From Alistipes sp. (GTDB lineage Bacteria > Bacteroidota > Bacteroidia > Bacteroidales > Rikenellaceae), in the NCBI GenBank assembly GCA_031285405.1, contig JAITWH010000029.1:1-64000 (forward strand): 64,000 bases of DNA, in the 5' to 3' direction. Positions 8,005 to 15,836 of this stretch are shown here, in pieces (position 1 is the stretch's first letter; the number at the start of each line of letters is the position of its first letter). The position numbers and the translations under genes were made by a program. The notes below the pieces were generated by a model that was not told where the DNA came from, made no database searches, and was given only the letters and a program-made list of their open reading frames with translations.

Positions 8005-9177
8005 TTAGGCTCCGGCGGTTTTCGCCGTGGCCGTCTCGGCGCCGGCAGCTTTCGCGGCGGCGGCGGCTTCGGCCCTCTTGCGGTTCGTCTCGTCGAAGAT
8101 CTTCCACACGGGCAGTCCGTAGCCGTTGGTGAGTGTGCGGCGGCGCGCCATGATCTCGTCCATATCCTCGACCCGACCCACGCAGGGCGAGCCGTTGCGG
8201 TCGGCATCCTCCAACATCTTCCACGCAAGCTCCGAGGCTATGACGCTGTCCCTCACCTCGGGGAAGCCGAGGTTGCGCCCCGCGAGTATCGAACGGCCGA
8301 AGACGTCGACCAGCACATCCAGCTTTTTGTCGCCGAACTCCTTGACAATTTTCTCGGTGCGGTTGATGCCGTGCAGCTCGACCGTCGCGTCTTTGAAGTC
8401 GTGGGTCATGCGTGCGATCCCCTTGGTGCCGATGATGTCGACGTAGCAGTTGTGGGTCTGCTTCTCGGCCATGTGACCGTAGACGAACCCCTGGGTGACG
8501 TCGAACACCACGCCGTTCTCGAACGTGCCGTGGGCCTGCAACCACCACGGGTCGGTGTGGCTCCACATGCGGATGCCCTGGGCGTGGAAAGTTTTGTACT
8601 CGCTGCCGGCGTACATTCTCGCCGCGTCGACGTAGTGCATGCCGCAGTCGTGAAACGCGGGACCCTCGGGGCCGTGGCCCTCCTGGGGCATGTGGCCCGG
8701 GGTCATGTGGCAGATTCGCACGATGGCCAGCTCTCCGATCTCCCCCTCCTTTATGAAGTCCATGATGACGTGGTGGTACCACGCCGAACGGTTGAACAGA
8801 TTGACCGCCACCATGCGGTCGGAGGCCTCGACGGCCCTGAGAATCTCCCACTCCGATTCGAGACTCTCGGCCACCGGTTTCTCGACCAACAGATGTTTGC
8901 CGGCGGCGAGTCCCTTCATGATCTGCCCCGGGCGCGAGTCGGCCAACGCGAAGAGCCCCACCGCGTCGATGGCGGGGTCTGAGAAGACGGTGTCGTCGTC
9001 GGATGTTACGATTGCGCCCGGCACCTTTTCGGCTGCGATTTTTCGCGCCTCGGCACTGGGGTCGCAGATGCGTGTCACACTCCACAGCGGACTCCGGAGC
9101 AGCTCGTCGCAGAACTTCTGTCCCATGCGTCCGAATCCGATGATGCCGATGTTTAGCTTTTGCTTGTTTTCGTTCAT
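8005..9177 (-). CDS. Gfo/Idh/MocA family oxidoreductase
   Basis: This is an NAD(P)-dependent oxidoreductase of 390 aa, cytoplasmic. The Rossmann motif GIIGFGRMG is at about residues 10-18 and the family signature LVEKPVAES at about 96-104. The C-terminal alpha/beta domain contains GPAFHDCGMHYVD. The last 25 residues are an Ala/Lys/Thr-rich tail (AAAAAKAAG), unusual for the family and probably unstructured. A full promoter lies just upstream, so this is the first gene of the long minus-strand operon. Confidence 0.92.
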   Translation of the reverse strand: MNENKQKLNIGIIGFGRMGQKFCDELLRSPLWSVTRICDPSAEARKIAAEKVPGAIVTSDDDTVFSDPAIDAVGLFALADSRPGQIMKGLAAGKHLLVEKPVAESLESEWEILRAVEASDRMVAVNLFNRSAWYHHVIMDFIKEGEIGELAIVRICHMTPGHMPQEGHGPEGPAFHDCGMHYVDAARMYAGSEYKTFHAQGIRMWSHTDPWWLQAHGTFENGVVFDVTQGFVYGHMAEKQTHNCYVDIIGTKGIARMTHDFKDATVELHGINRTEKIVKEFGDKKLDVLVDVFGRSILAGRNLGFPEVRDSVIASELAWKMLEDADRNGSPCVGRVEDMDEIMARRRTLTNGYGLPVWKIFDETNRKRAEAAAAAKAAGAETATAKTAGA

Positions 9178-9209
9178 TTCGTTTCTTATTGTATAAATTG
9201 TATATGTCG

Positions 9210-9242
9210 CAAAGATAGCACAACCTTTATGAAAACGGCAAA
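9210..9242 (-). promoter_or_regulatory. Promoter for the 9177-456 operon
   Basis: Read on the minus strand, TTTG (9242-9239) is followed after 21 nt by TATCTTTG (9217-9210). This matches the Bacteroidetes -33/-7 consensus. The predicted leader is about 30 nt. Confidence 0.8.
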
Positions 9243-9310
9243 CCGGCGCGCCGTATCTTCTATTTTTTGTTTATCATTTCGCCGCTCCGGTTGTGCTAAA
9301 ACTATATTTC

Positions 9311-9475
9311 CGCGAATTTTCGTTACCTTTGACTACGCCTTAGGTAGGATGCGCCTCGGACAAGCTCAACCGACGCCAAACCGAAAGCCATCGAGCTCGC
9401 TCGAATGGCTGAGGTGCGAAGGAGGAAAACAATGTTAAATAAATTTGGCTTGCCACTCGGCTTTCACTACCTTTG
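9311..9475 (+). promoter_or_regulatory. Repeat-borne promoter region of rlmD
   Basis: TTTG (9444-9447), 20 nt, TACCTTTG (9468-9475) is a full-consensus promoter about 20 nt before the rlmD ATG. An upstream TACCTTTG near 9326 and the segment TAGGATGCGCCTCGGACAAGCTC precede it. A related block with AAATAAATTTGGC occurs at 20728-20819 ahead of a lipoprotein gene. The interval 9178-9496 otherwise holds no gene. Confidence 0.8.
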
Positions 9476-9496
9476 TGTGAAGAATCGGGAAAAGAT

Positions 9497-10912
9497 ATGT
9501 GTGCAAAAAGAAGGGAAAATCCCCTGATCGAGGGGCTCGAAATAACGGGAATAGCGGCCGAGGGTAAGGCGATGGGCCACCACGACGGAGTGGTGGTGTT
9601 CGTGCCGCTGGCGGTGCCGGGCGACGTGGTCGACGTGCAGGTGCGATCGAAGCGGCGGCGGTTCATGGAGGGATATGTGGTGCGATGGGTGCGGCGGTCG
9701 CCTCTGCGGGCCGAGCCCTTTTGCGAACACTTCGGGGTGTGCGGCGGCTGCTCGTGGCAGAGTCTGCCCTACTCCGAGCAGTTGCGGTTCAAGCAGCAGC
9801 AGGTGTTCGACCAGCTGTCGCGCATCGGCAGGTTGGAGCTTCCGGAGGAGGGCGTTCGCCCCATCATCGGTTCGGCCCGCACGACTTTTTATCGCAACAA
9901 GTTGGAGTTCACATTCTCGCCCAAGCGGTGGCTCACCTACGAGGAGATCGCCGAGGGTGGCGGAATCGAGCCGGCGCCGGCACTCGGGTTTCATGTGCCG
10001 GGTATGTTCGACAAGATATTGGACGTAAAAAAGTGCTGGCTGCAGCCCGACCCGTCGAACGACATTCGTTTGGAGATCAAGCGTTTTTGTGAAGAGCACG
10101 ACTATCCCTTCTACGACATCCGTTCGCACGAGGGGTTTATGCGCGGCATGGTGGTACGCACAGCGTCGACGGGCGAGGTGATGGTGATAGTGGTCTTCGC
10201 CGAGCCCGACGCCGAGCGGATCGACGCGCTCATGTCGCACCTCGCCGTGCGCTTTCCCGAGATCACCTCGCTCATGTACATGGTCAACGCCAAGCTCAAC
10301 GACTCGCTGGGCGATCTGGAGGCGGTGTTGCACAGCGGGCGCGACCACATCTTCGAGCAGATGGAGGGGCTGCGGTTCAAGATCGGCCCCAAGTCGTTCT
10401 ACCAGACCAACTCCGAACAGGCGTACGAACTATATAAGGTAACGCGAGAGATGGCGGGCCTCACGGGCACCGAGACAGTCTACGACCTCTACACCGGCAC
10501 GGGCACGATAGCGAACTTCGTGGCGGGGCGAGCTGCGAGCGTCGTTGGCATAGAATATGTGTCGGAGGCGATCGTGGACGCGAGGGAGAACTCGGCGATG
10601 AACGGCATTGTCAACACGGTGTTCTACGCCGGCGACATGAAGAAGGTGCTGACCGACAGCTTCGTCGCCGCCAACGGCCACCCCGACGTGGTGATTCTCG
10701 ATCCGCCTCGCGCGGGGGTCGACGCGCCCGTGGTGGATGTGATCCTGAGGGCCGCGCCCGAGACGATAGTCTACGTCAGCTGCAACCCCGCCACCCAGGC
10801 GAGGGACATCGCGCTGATGCAGGAGGCCTATCGCGTCGTCGCCGTGCAGCCGGTCGATATGTTTCCGCATACACATCATGTTGAGAATGTTGTTAAACTA
10901 ATAAAAAAGTGA
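9497..10912 (+). CDS. rlmD: 23S rRNA (uracil-C5)-methyltransferase RlmD/RumA family
   Basis: This is a SAM-dependent m5U methyltransferase of the TrmA/RlmD group, 471 aa. It has an N-terminal TRAM-like domain, then a [4Fe-4S] motif in CEHFGVCGGC (about residues 75-84) with a later Cys in KKCW. The SAM motif follows in YDLYTGTGTIANF, then DPPRAG and the catalytic Cys in VSCNPAT. I start at the ATG at 9497 because the -7 box lies at 9468-9475; an upstream TTG frame would begin inside the promoter. The exact uridine (1939 or 747) is not certain. Confidence 0.94.
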   Translation: MCAKRRENPLIEGLEITGIAAEGKAMGHHDGVVVFVPLAVPGDVVDVQVRSKRRRFMEGYVVRWVRRSPLRAEPFCEHFGVCGGCSWQSLPYSEQLRFKQQQVFDQLSRIGRLELPEEGVRPIIGSARTTFYRNKLEFTFSPKRWLTYEEIAEGGGIEPAPALGFHVPGMFDKILDVKKCWLQPDPSNDIRLEIKRFCEEHDYPFYDIRSHEGFMRGMVVRTASTGEVMVIVVFAEPDAERIDALMSHLAVRFPEITSLMYMVNAKLNDSLGDLEAVLHSGRDHIFEQMEGLRFKIGPKSFYQTNSEQAYELYKVTREMAGLTGTETVYDLYTGTGTIANFVAGRAASVVGIEYVSEAIVDARENSAMNGIVNTVFYAGDMKKVLTDSFVAANGHPDVVILDPPRAGVDAPVVDVILRAAPETIVYVSCNPATQARDIALMQEAYRVVAVQPVDMFPHTHHVENVVKLIKK

Positions 10913-10917
10913 GAATT

Positions 10918-11643
10918 ATGAAAAAGTTGATTTTAGCAATGGCGGCGCTTTTCGCCATCTCGGCAGCAAACGCACAGGTTTATCAGGGCAGTGCGCGCCA
11001 CTACGAGGAGTCGGTGCAGGTGAACGGTAAGGCCGAGAAGAAGATCGTCCCCGACGAGATATATGTCGGCATCACGCTCAGTAGCAGCGACGACAGAAAC
11101 CAGACTGTGGATCAGCAGGAGGTTCGCATGAAGCGCGAGTTCGCCGCCCTGGGCATCGACATCGCCGACGCGCTGAAGGTCACGAGCATGGCCAACGCCC
11201 CCCGCAAGCGCAACGATGTCGACACCAACCGCTCCTACGAACTGAAGGTGGGCGACACCGCCACACTCGGGCGGGTGTTCGAGGCGCTGGGCGAGATGAA
11301 CGTTCGGGATGCGAGCGTCGTTCGCGCCACACATTCGCAAATCGAGGAGCTCCGCCGCGAGGTGCGCATCGAAGCGGTCAGGAATGCCCGGCAGATCGCC
11401 ACTGAACTCGCCGAAGCGGTTGACCAGAGAATCGGCGCCGCGGTGTGGATCGTGGACAACGGCTTCTACGAATCGTCGCCCATGCCTGTGTACAAGACAC
11501 GCGCGCTCGCGATGGACGCCGCCGGATTTGTGGGCACGGGAATCGAGGCGGGCGAACAGGGGCTCGACATGCGCGAGATCACCCTCACCTACAACGTGAC
11601 GGCCAAGTTCATCCTGCGAGCCACGAGTCCCCGTCAGCAATAA
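10918..11643 (+). CDS. SIMPL (DUF541) domain protein, secreted
   Basis: This is a periplasmic SIMPL-domain protein of 241 aa with a clear signal peptide (MKKLILAMAALFAISAANAQ). SIMPL/DUF541 proteins (for example Brucella BP26, E. coli YggE) form oligomeric rings, and their role is poorly defined. The early segment VNGKAEKKIVPDEIYVGITLS is typical, and the C-terminal strand REITLTYNVTAKFIL also fits. I start at the ATG at 10918. A GTG at 10909 overlaps the rlmD stop but would prepend MRI only. Confidence 0.9.
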   Translation: MKKLILAMAALFAISAANAQVYQGSARHYEESVQVNGKAEKKIVPDEIYVGITLSSSDDRNQTVDQQEVRMKREFAALGIDIADALKVTSMANAPRKRNDVDTNRSYELKVGDTATLGRVFEALGEMNVRDASVVRATHSQIEELRREVRIEAVRNARQIATELAEAVDQRIGAAVWIVDNGFYESSPMPVYKTRALAMDAAGFVGTGIEAGEQGLDMREITLTYNVTAKFILRATSPRQQ

Positions 11644-12338
11644 TGTCGACCGAGGGGGCTGCAGAGGGGGTGACTCCGGAGATCGAGATCACGGCCGACG
11701 GTTCGGCCACGCTGCGTTCGCCCATGCACGGCGACACCTACCACTCGCTGCGCGGGGCGGTGGGCGAGGCGCGCCACGTATTTATCGAGGCTGCGTTTCG
11801 GCAGTCGACGGGTGCTCCGGTTCGGGTTTTGGAGATGGGATTCGGTACGGGCCTCAACGCCTGGCTCACTCTCGAAGAGGCCGAGCGCACCGGCCGGCGG
11901 GTCGACTACACCGCCGTGGAGCTGCACCCCGTGCCGGAGGAGGTCGCGGCGCGGTTGGGCTACACATCCGATTTGCGTTTCGCCGCCCTGCACTCCGCGC
12001 CGTGGGGCGAGTGGAGCAGGCCGGCCGAGGGGTTCCGGCTGCTGAAGTTGCAGGGCGAGATGACGGAAATTTTGGCAAAATCCGATTTTTCGGCTACCTT
12101 TGACATCGTGTACTGGGACGCCTTTGCGCCCGACACGCAGCCCGCGCTCTGGAGCGAGGAGATCTTCGCACGCGTCTTCGAGGCCACGGCTTCGGGTGGC
12201 GTGTTAGTCACCTACTCGTCGAAAGGCGATGTGAGGCGCGCGTTGCAGGCGGCGGGGTTCGCGGTCGAACGGCTGCCCGGCGCACTTGGCAAACGACACA
12301 TGCTGCGCGCAAGTCGGAACGCCGACGGCGGATTTTAG
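11643..12338 (+). CDS. mnmD: tRNA 5-methylaminomethyl-2-thiouridine methyltransferase (MnmD-like)
   Basis: This is a stand-alone version of the methyltransferase half of MnmC (231 aa), which completes mnm5s2U34 in tRNA wobble positions. Seen are SPMHGDTYHS, the SAM motif LEMGFGTGLNAW (about residues 64-75), and the family motif WDAFAPDTQPALW. The start codon overlaps the SIMPL stop by one base (TAATG). The last residues, SRNADGGF and the stop, are encoded by a degenerate copy of the GCCGGAACGCCGGC repeat, so the natural C-terminus may have been displaced. Confidence 0.92.
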   Translation: MSTEGAAEGVTPEIEITADGSATLRSPMHGDTYHSLRGAVGEARHVFIEAAFRQSTGAPVRVLEMGFGTGLNAWLTLEEAERTGRRVDYTAVELHPVPEEVAARLGYTSDLRFAALHSAPWGEWSRPAEGFRLLKLQGEMTEILAKSDFSATFDIVYWDAFAPDTQPALWSEEIFARVFEATASGGVLVTYSSKGDVRRALQAAGFAVERLPGALGKRHMLRASRNADGGF

Positions 12339-12352
12339 CTACGCAAAATCAG
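12314..12352. repeat. Dispersed repeat forming the mnmD 3' end
   Basis: GTCGGAACGCCGAC followed by ggcggattttagctacgc is a diverged copy of the GCCGGAACGCCGGCAGCGATTTTAGCTACGC module seen at 24026-24059. The TAG inside it is the mnmD stop codon. Confidence 0.75.
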
Positions 12353-12386
12353 TGAATTCACGCAAAATAAGAAAAATAATTATCCA

Positions 12387-12845
12387 TTGTCAATTATCAA
12401 TTATCAATTCGACTACGAGAGTTACGCGAGTCGGGAGGCGATGAGTGAGGCCGACCGCGAACTCATAGTTCGCGCCACGGAGGCGTGTGGCGAGGCGTGG
12501 GCCCCGTTCTCGCACTTTCGGGTGGGTGCGGCGACGCGGCTCAAAAGCGGGAAAATCCTCACGGGCGCCAATCAGGAGAGCGAGGTGTTTCCCGCCGGAA
12601 TGTGTGCCGAGCGCACGCTGCTGTTCCACTGGCAGGCGCACCACTCGGGCGACCCGATCGAGACGCTGGCCATCGCGTCGATCCCTGGCGAGCGAGAGTG
12701 CTCGCCGTGCGGCCAGTGTCGTCAGGTGATTTTGGACACCGAGCGGCGGCAGGGCAGCCCCATTCGCGTTATCATGTGCGGCGACTCGTCGGCCTCGGTC
12801 GTGGGTTCGGCCGCCGACCTTTTGCCATTCGGATTCAAGCTATGA
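12387..12845 (+). CDS. cdd: Cytidine deaminase
   Basis: This is a zinc-dependent deaminase of cytidine/deoxycytidine, 152 aa. The zinc motifs are CAERT (about residue 73, with the catalytic Glu) and PCGQC (about 107-111), and FRVGAA is conserved. No ATG exists where the family normally starts. The frame opens with TTG at 12387 inside the AT-rich TTATCAATTATCAATT repeat, giving MSIINYQFDYESY. An internal ATG at about 12441 would remove some 18 residues. Initiation therefore probably uses TTG within the repeat. Confidence 0.88.
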   Translation: MSIINYQFDYESYASREAMSEADRELIVRATEACGEAWAPFSHFRVGAATRLKSGKILTGANQESEVFPAGMCAERTLLFHWQAHHSGDPIETLAIASIPGERECSPCGQCRQVILDTERRQGSPIRVIMCGDSSASVVGSAADLLPFGFKL

Positions 12846-13591
12846 CAGACTTCACGATTCACGATATACTCTACGAGGACAACCACCTGATGGTGGTCAA
12901 CAAACACGCCGGCGACCTCGTGCAGGCCGACTCGGCGGGAGAGACCGGACTGGAGGACGCCATCAAGTCGTACATCCGCCGGCGCGACTCGAAGCCGGGC
13001 GACGTCTTCCTCGGCGTGGTGCATCGCATCGACCGGCCGGTGAGCGGCGCGGTGGTGTTCGCCAAGACGAGCAAGGCGTTGGTGCGCCTCAACGAGATGA
13101 TCCGCCGAGGCGAGATCGACAAACGCTACTGGGTCGTCACCGAGGAGCTGTTGCCCTCGGAGCAGGGCACCCTGACGCACCACATAGTGCGCGACGGCAA
13201 GACCAATCGCTCGCGGGCGCACGTCTCGCCGACGAAGGATAGCAAGGAGGCGCGGCTCGAATATCGCATGGTGGCGGGCAGCACCAACTACTATCTCTAC
13301 GAGGTGAGGCTGCTGACTGGACGCCACCATCAGATCCGCGCGCAGTTCTCAAAAGAGGGGGCGCCCATCCGTGGCGACCTGAAGTATGGCGCCAAGCGCA
13401 GCATACCCTCCGACGGCGGCGGCGGACACGGCGGCAGCAGCAAGGGTGGCGGGATTTCGCTGCACTCGCGGCGCGTGTCGTTTGTGCATCCGGTCAAGAA
13501 GACGCAGTTGGAGGTAGTGGCCCCCGTTCCGAAGGGCGACAACCTCTGGAAATTTTTCGAACAGGCCGCCGCCGGCGCGACTGCAATATAG
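12842..13591 (+). CDS. RluA family pseudouridine synthase
   Basis: This is a 249-aa pseudouridine synthase of the RluA family without an S4 domain. The catalytic motif is HRIDRPVSG (about residues 60-68, Asp nucleophile), followed by VRLLTGRHHQIRAQF. A Gly/Ser-rich loop, SDGGGGHGGSSKGGG (about 197-211), precedes ISLHSRRVSF. Start and cdd stop overlap as ATGA. The RNA target is not deducible. A strong terminator follows. Confidence 0.93.
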   Translation: MTDFTIHDILYEDNHLMVVNKHAGDLVQADSAGETGLEDAIKSYIRRRDSKPGDVFLGVVHRIDRPVSGAVVFAKTSKALVRLNEMIRRGEIDKRYWVVTEELLPSEQGTLTHHIVRDGKTNRSRAHVSPTKDSKEARLEYRMVAGSTNYYLYEVRLLTGRHHQIRAQFSKEGAPIRGDLKYGAKRSIPSDGGGGHGGSSKGGGISLHSRRVSFVHPVKKTQLEVVAPVPKGDNLWKFFEQAAAGATAI

Positions 13592-13605
13592 CGCAACCGC
13601 AACAT

Positions 13606-13637
13606 AAAAAAATCCCCGCTCATGAGCGGGGATTTTT
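13606..13637. terminator. Bidirectional intrinsic terminator
   Basis: The hairpin AAATCCCCGCTCATGAGCGG plus GGATTTTT has A and T runs on both sides and sits between the convergent pseudouridine synthase and TolC genes. Confidence 0.92.
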
Positions 13638-13662
13638 CTGTGACACAAAAGGGCCGCACGAA

Positions 13663-15021
13663 TCAGATATCAATCTGCTCGCCGGCATAGAATTCAAGGA
13701 TTTTTGTCGAGAACAGGTAGTCGAACCGTGCGCGCGTCTGCTCCGAGCGGCTCGCGATGAGGGTCGTGTTGGCGTCGCTGTACTCATACACAGTCGCCTT
13801 GCCGTTGTTGTAGCGCAGCTCCATCGCGCGGAACGCCTCTTCGGATGCCGCGAGGGCCTTGGTGGTGGCGTCGAAACGCACCTCGGCGGCCACGGCGCTC
13901 TGCCACGCCTGCTGAATCTCCTTATACAACGCGAGCCGCACCCCATCCAACGCCAATGTCTGGTTCATCACGCCGAGTCGGGCTGCGCGCACGCCGTTGC
14001 GCGTTGCGTTGCGATTGAAGATGGGAATGCTCAGATTGAGCCCCACACTCTCGCTGTGGCGATTGCGAATCTGGTCGGCGAGGCTGGCCTGCGGAAAATC
14101 CTGCCCGAACATATACATGTATCCGACACCCGCGTTGGCCGAGAGGCTCAGCGACGGAAAAAATGCCGAGCGGGCGATCTTCACCCCGTACTCCGCGCTC
14201 CGGAGTCTCAGTTGAGCCTCGCGCACCGAGGGTTTGATGCCCAACGCGGTCTGGTATATCGTCTCGGGCGAGCGCATTGCGGCGGCCACGGCGGGGGTGA
14301 GCGAGTCGGCGTCCACCTCGGCCACGTCGAAGTCGGGCGAGGGAACCAAGTCGAGAGCCTGTTCGAGGTTGAGGAGCGACAGTGCGAGGTCGTTCGAGGC
14401 GGTCACCTCGTTGACTTCGTTGCGAGCCAACTGTGCCTCGATGTCCAAGAGTTGCGCGCGCGCCACCTTACCCTCGTCGACCATGCGGCGGGTGTTGTCG
14501 ACCTGCCGGCGGGTGAGGGAGGTCTGCTCGCGATAGACGGCCAGAATCTCCTTCTTGAACAGCACGTCCAGGTACAATGCCGCGACGTTCAGTTCGAGGT
14601 TCTGCTTGGCGCGTTCGAGGTTTTCGGTCGCAGCTTGCAGGTCCAACTTGTCGGCCTTGAGCTGGTTGCTGATGCGGAAGCCCTGAAACAGCGGCATTCC
14701 CGCCGAGATCGAGGCCGAGGTGTTCGACGTCTGGGTGTTGCGATACTCGGGAGTCTCCCCCCCGACGTCGACCGAGGTGCGCCCGAAACTGAAGTTCTGC
14801 CCCAAGCCGGCGTTGAGGTTCGGCAGGCGGCTGTTCTGCGTTGTGTTGAGATCGATCTCGGCGTTCTCGACGTTGAGCGCCGTCTGGCGAATCTCGATGT
14901 TGTGCTCCACGGCGTAGTCGATGCACTCGCGCAGAGTCCACTGTCGCGCCTGCGCGTTGACCTGAGTTCCCGTACCCGCGATTGCGAGCAGGCCGGCGAA
15001 AATTGTGATTATCCTCTTCAT
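13663..15021 (-). CDS. TolC family outer membrane channel
   Basis: This is the outer membrane/periplasmic tunnel of a tripartite exporter, 452 aa, with a signal peptide ending VNAQ. Two TolC repeats show long coiled-coil helices (ENAEIDLNTTQNSRLPNLNAGLGQNFSFG; NATRNGVRAARLGVMNQTLALDG) and strand segments such as VGLNLSIPIFNR. It is the last gene of the MacAB-like operon, directly after a small barrel protein. Confidence 0.93.
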   Translation of the reverse strand: MKRIITIFAGLLAIAGTGTQVNAQARQWTLRECIDYAVEHNIEIRQTALNVENAEIDLNTTQNSRLPNLNAGLGQNFSFGRTSVDVGGETPEYRNTQTSNTSASISAGMPLFQGFRISNQLKADKLDLQAATENLERAKQNLELNVAALYLDVLFKKEILAVYREQTSLTRRQVDNTRRMVDEGKVARAQLLDIEAQLARNEVNEVTASNDLALSLLNLEQALDLVPSPDFDVAEVDADSLTPAVAAAMRSPETIYQTALGIKPSVREAQLRLRSAEYGVKIARSAFFPSLSLSANAGVGYMYMFGQDFPQASLADQIRNRHSESVGLNLSIPIFNRNATRNGVRAARLGVMNQTLALDGVRLALYKEIQQAWQSAVAAEVRFDATTKALAASEEAFRAMELRYNNGKATVYEYSDANTTLIASRSEQTRARFDYLFSTKILEFYAGEQIDI

Positions 15022-15034
15022 GCTGTATGACGAA

Positions 15035-15814
15035 TTAAAATCCGAATCCCACCCCGAACGACCACGGCCGCAGCTCGGGCCCGTGGCGATAGTTGATCAG
15101 GTCGGCGAAACCGTAGTTGGCAAATAGATAGGCGCCGCGAAAACCGACACGCCCCGTGACTCCGAACTGCCCGAAGTTGGTCTCGGCATCCTTGAGTTTC
15201 TCCTTCGGGAACTTCGACTTGAAGTGCGACGCAACGATCAGGTCGGCGAAACAACCCACCGAGAAGAAGAAGTCGCGCGACGGGCTCACCTCCAACGCCA
15301 ACGGAATGTGAATCGCCACGGTGTTGAGCTTCGACTTTTTCAGGGTCTCGCCTGTGTCGATCGGGTGCCACACATCGTAGCCGTAGCCCACGGGCATTCC
15401 GGTCGGGTGATTACCGCTCTTCCCAATCCGCGCCTTATTCTGAAAGGCATAGTCATTGACCGTCAACCCCGCCCCCAGAGTCATGCCCAAAGTCTGCGCC
15501 CGATTGAAGGCGACCGACAGTGTGGCGATGTTGAATGTGAAGTGGAACGAGCGCGCCATGTCGACATCCATAAATCCGCGCTCCTCGGCAGGAAAACCCG
15601 CGTAGCCCATCTGGGGCACGCGCAGGCCGCTGAAGCCGAACTCGAAGACCCCCATGCGGCCCGAGTAGCTGCCGCTCTCCGTCCAGAGGAATCCGTGCTC
15701 CTGCCAACTCGGGTCGAATCGGTTGGCACCCAGCACGCGGAACGAGTAGTTGTCGCGGGCACTCACCCCCGCCGCCGCCACAATGGCGACTATTAATATA
15801 AGTATCCTTTTCAT
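15035..15814 (-). CDS. Outer membrane beta-barrel protein, efflux operon
   Basis: This is a 259-aa secreted protein with signal peptide MKRILILIVAIVAAAGVSA. Alternating aromatic strands (FEFGFSGLRVPQMGY, SFHFTFNIATLSVAF, MTLGAGLTVNDYAF) end in a terminal Phe (SFGVGFGF), the usual barrel signature. It belongs to the broad PorT/outer-membrane-beta-barrel group. No specific function is known. It sits between the adaptor and TolC genes, so it may assist this exporter. Confidence 0.8.
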   Translation of the reverse strand: MKRILILIVAIVAAAGVSARDNYSFRVLGANRFDPSWQEHGFLWTESGSYSGRMGVFEFGFSGLRVPQMGYAGFPAEERGFMDVDMARSFHFTFNIATLSVAFNRAQTLGMTLGAGLTVNDYAFQNKARIGKSGNHPTGMPVGYGYDVWHPIDTGETLKKSKLNTVAIHIPLALEVSPSRDFFFSVGCFADLIVASHFKSKFPKEKLKDAETNFGQFGVTGRVGFRGAYLFANYGFADLINYRHGPELRPWSFGVGFGF

Positions 15815-15836
15815 GGCCTCTTGTTTTCGGGAGGGT

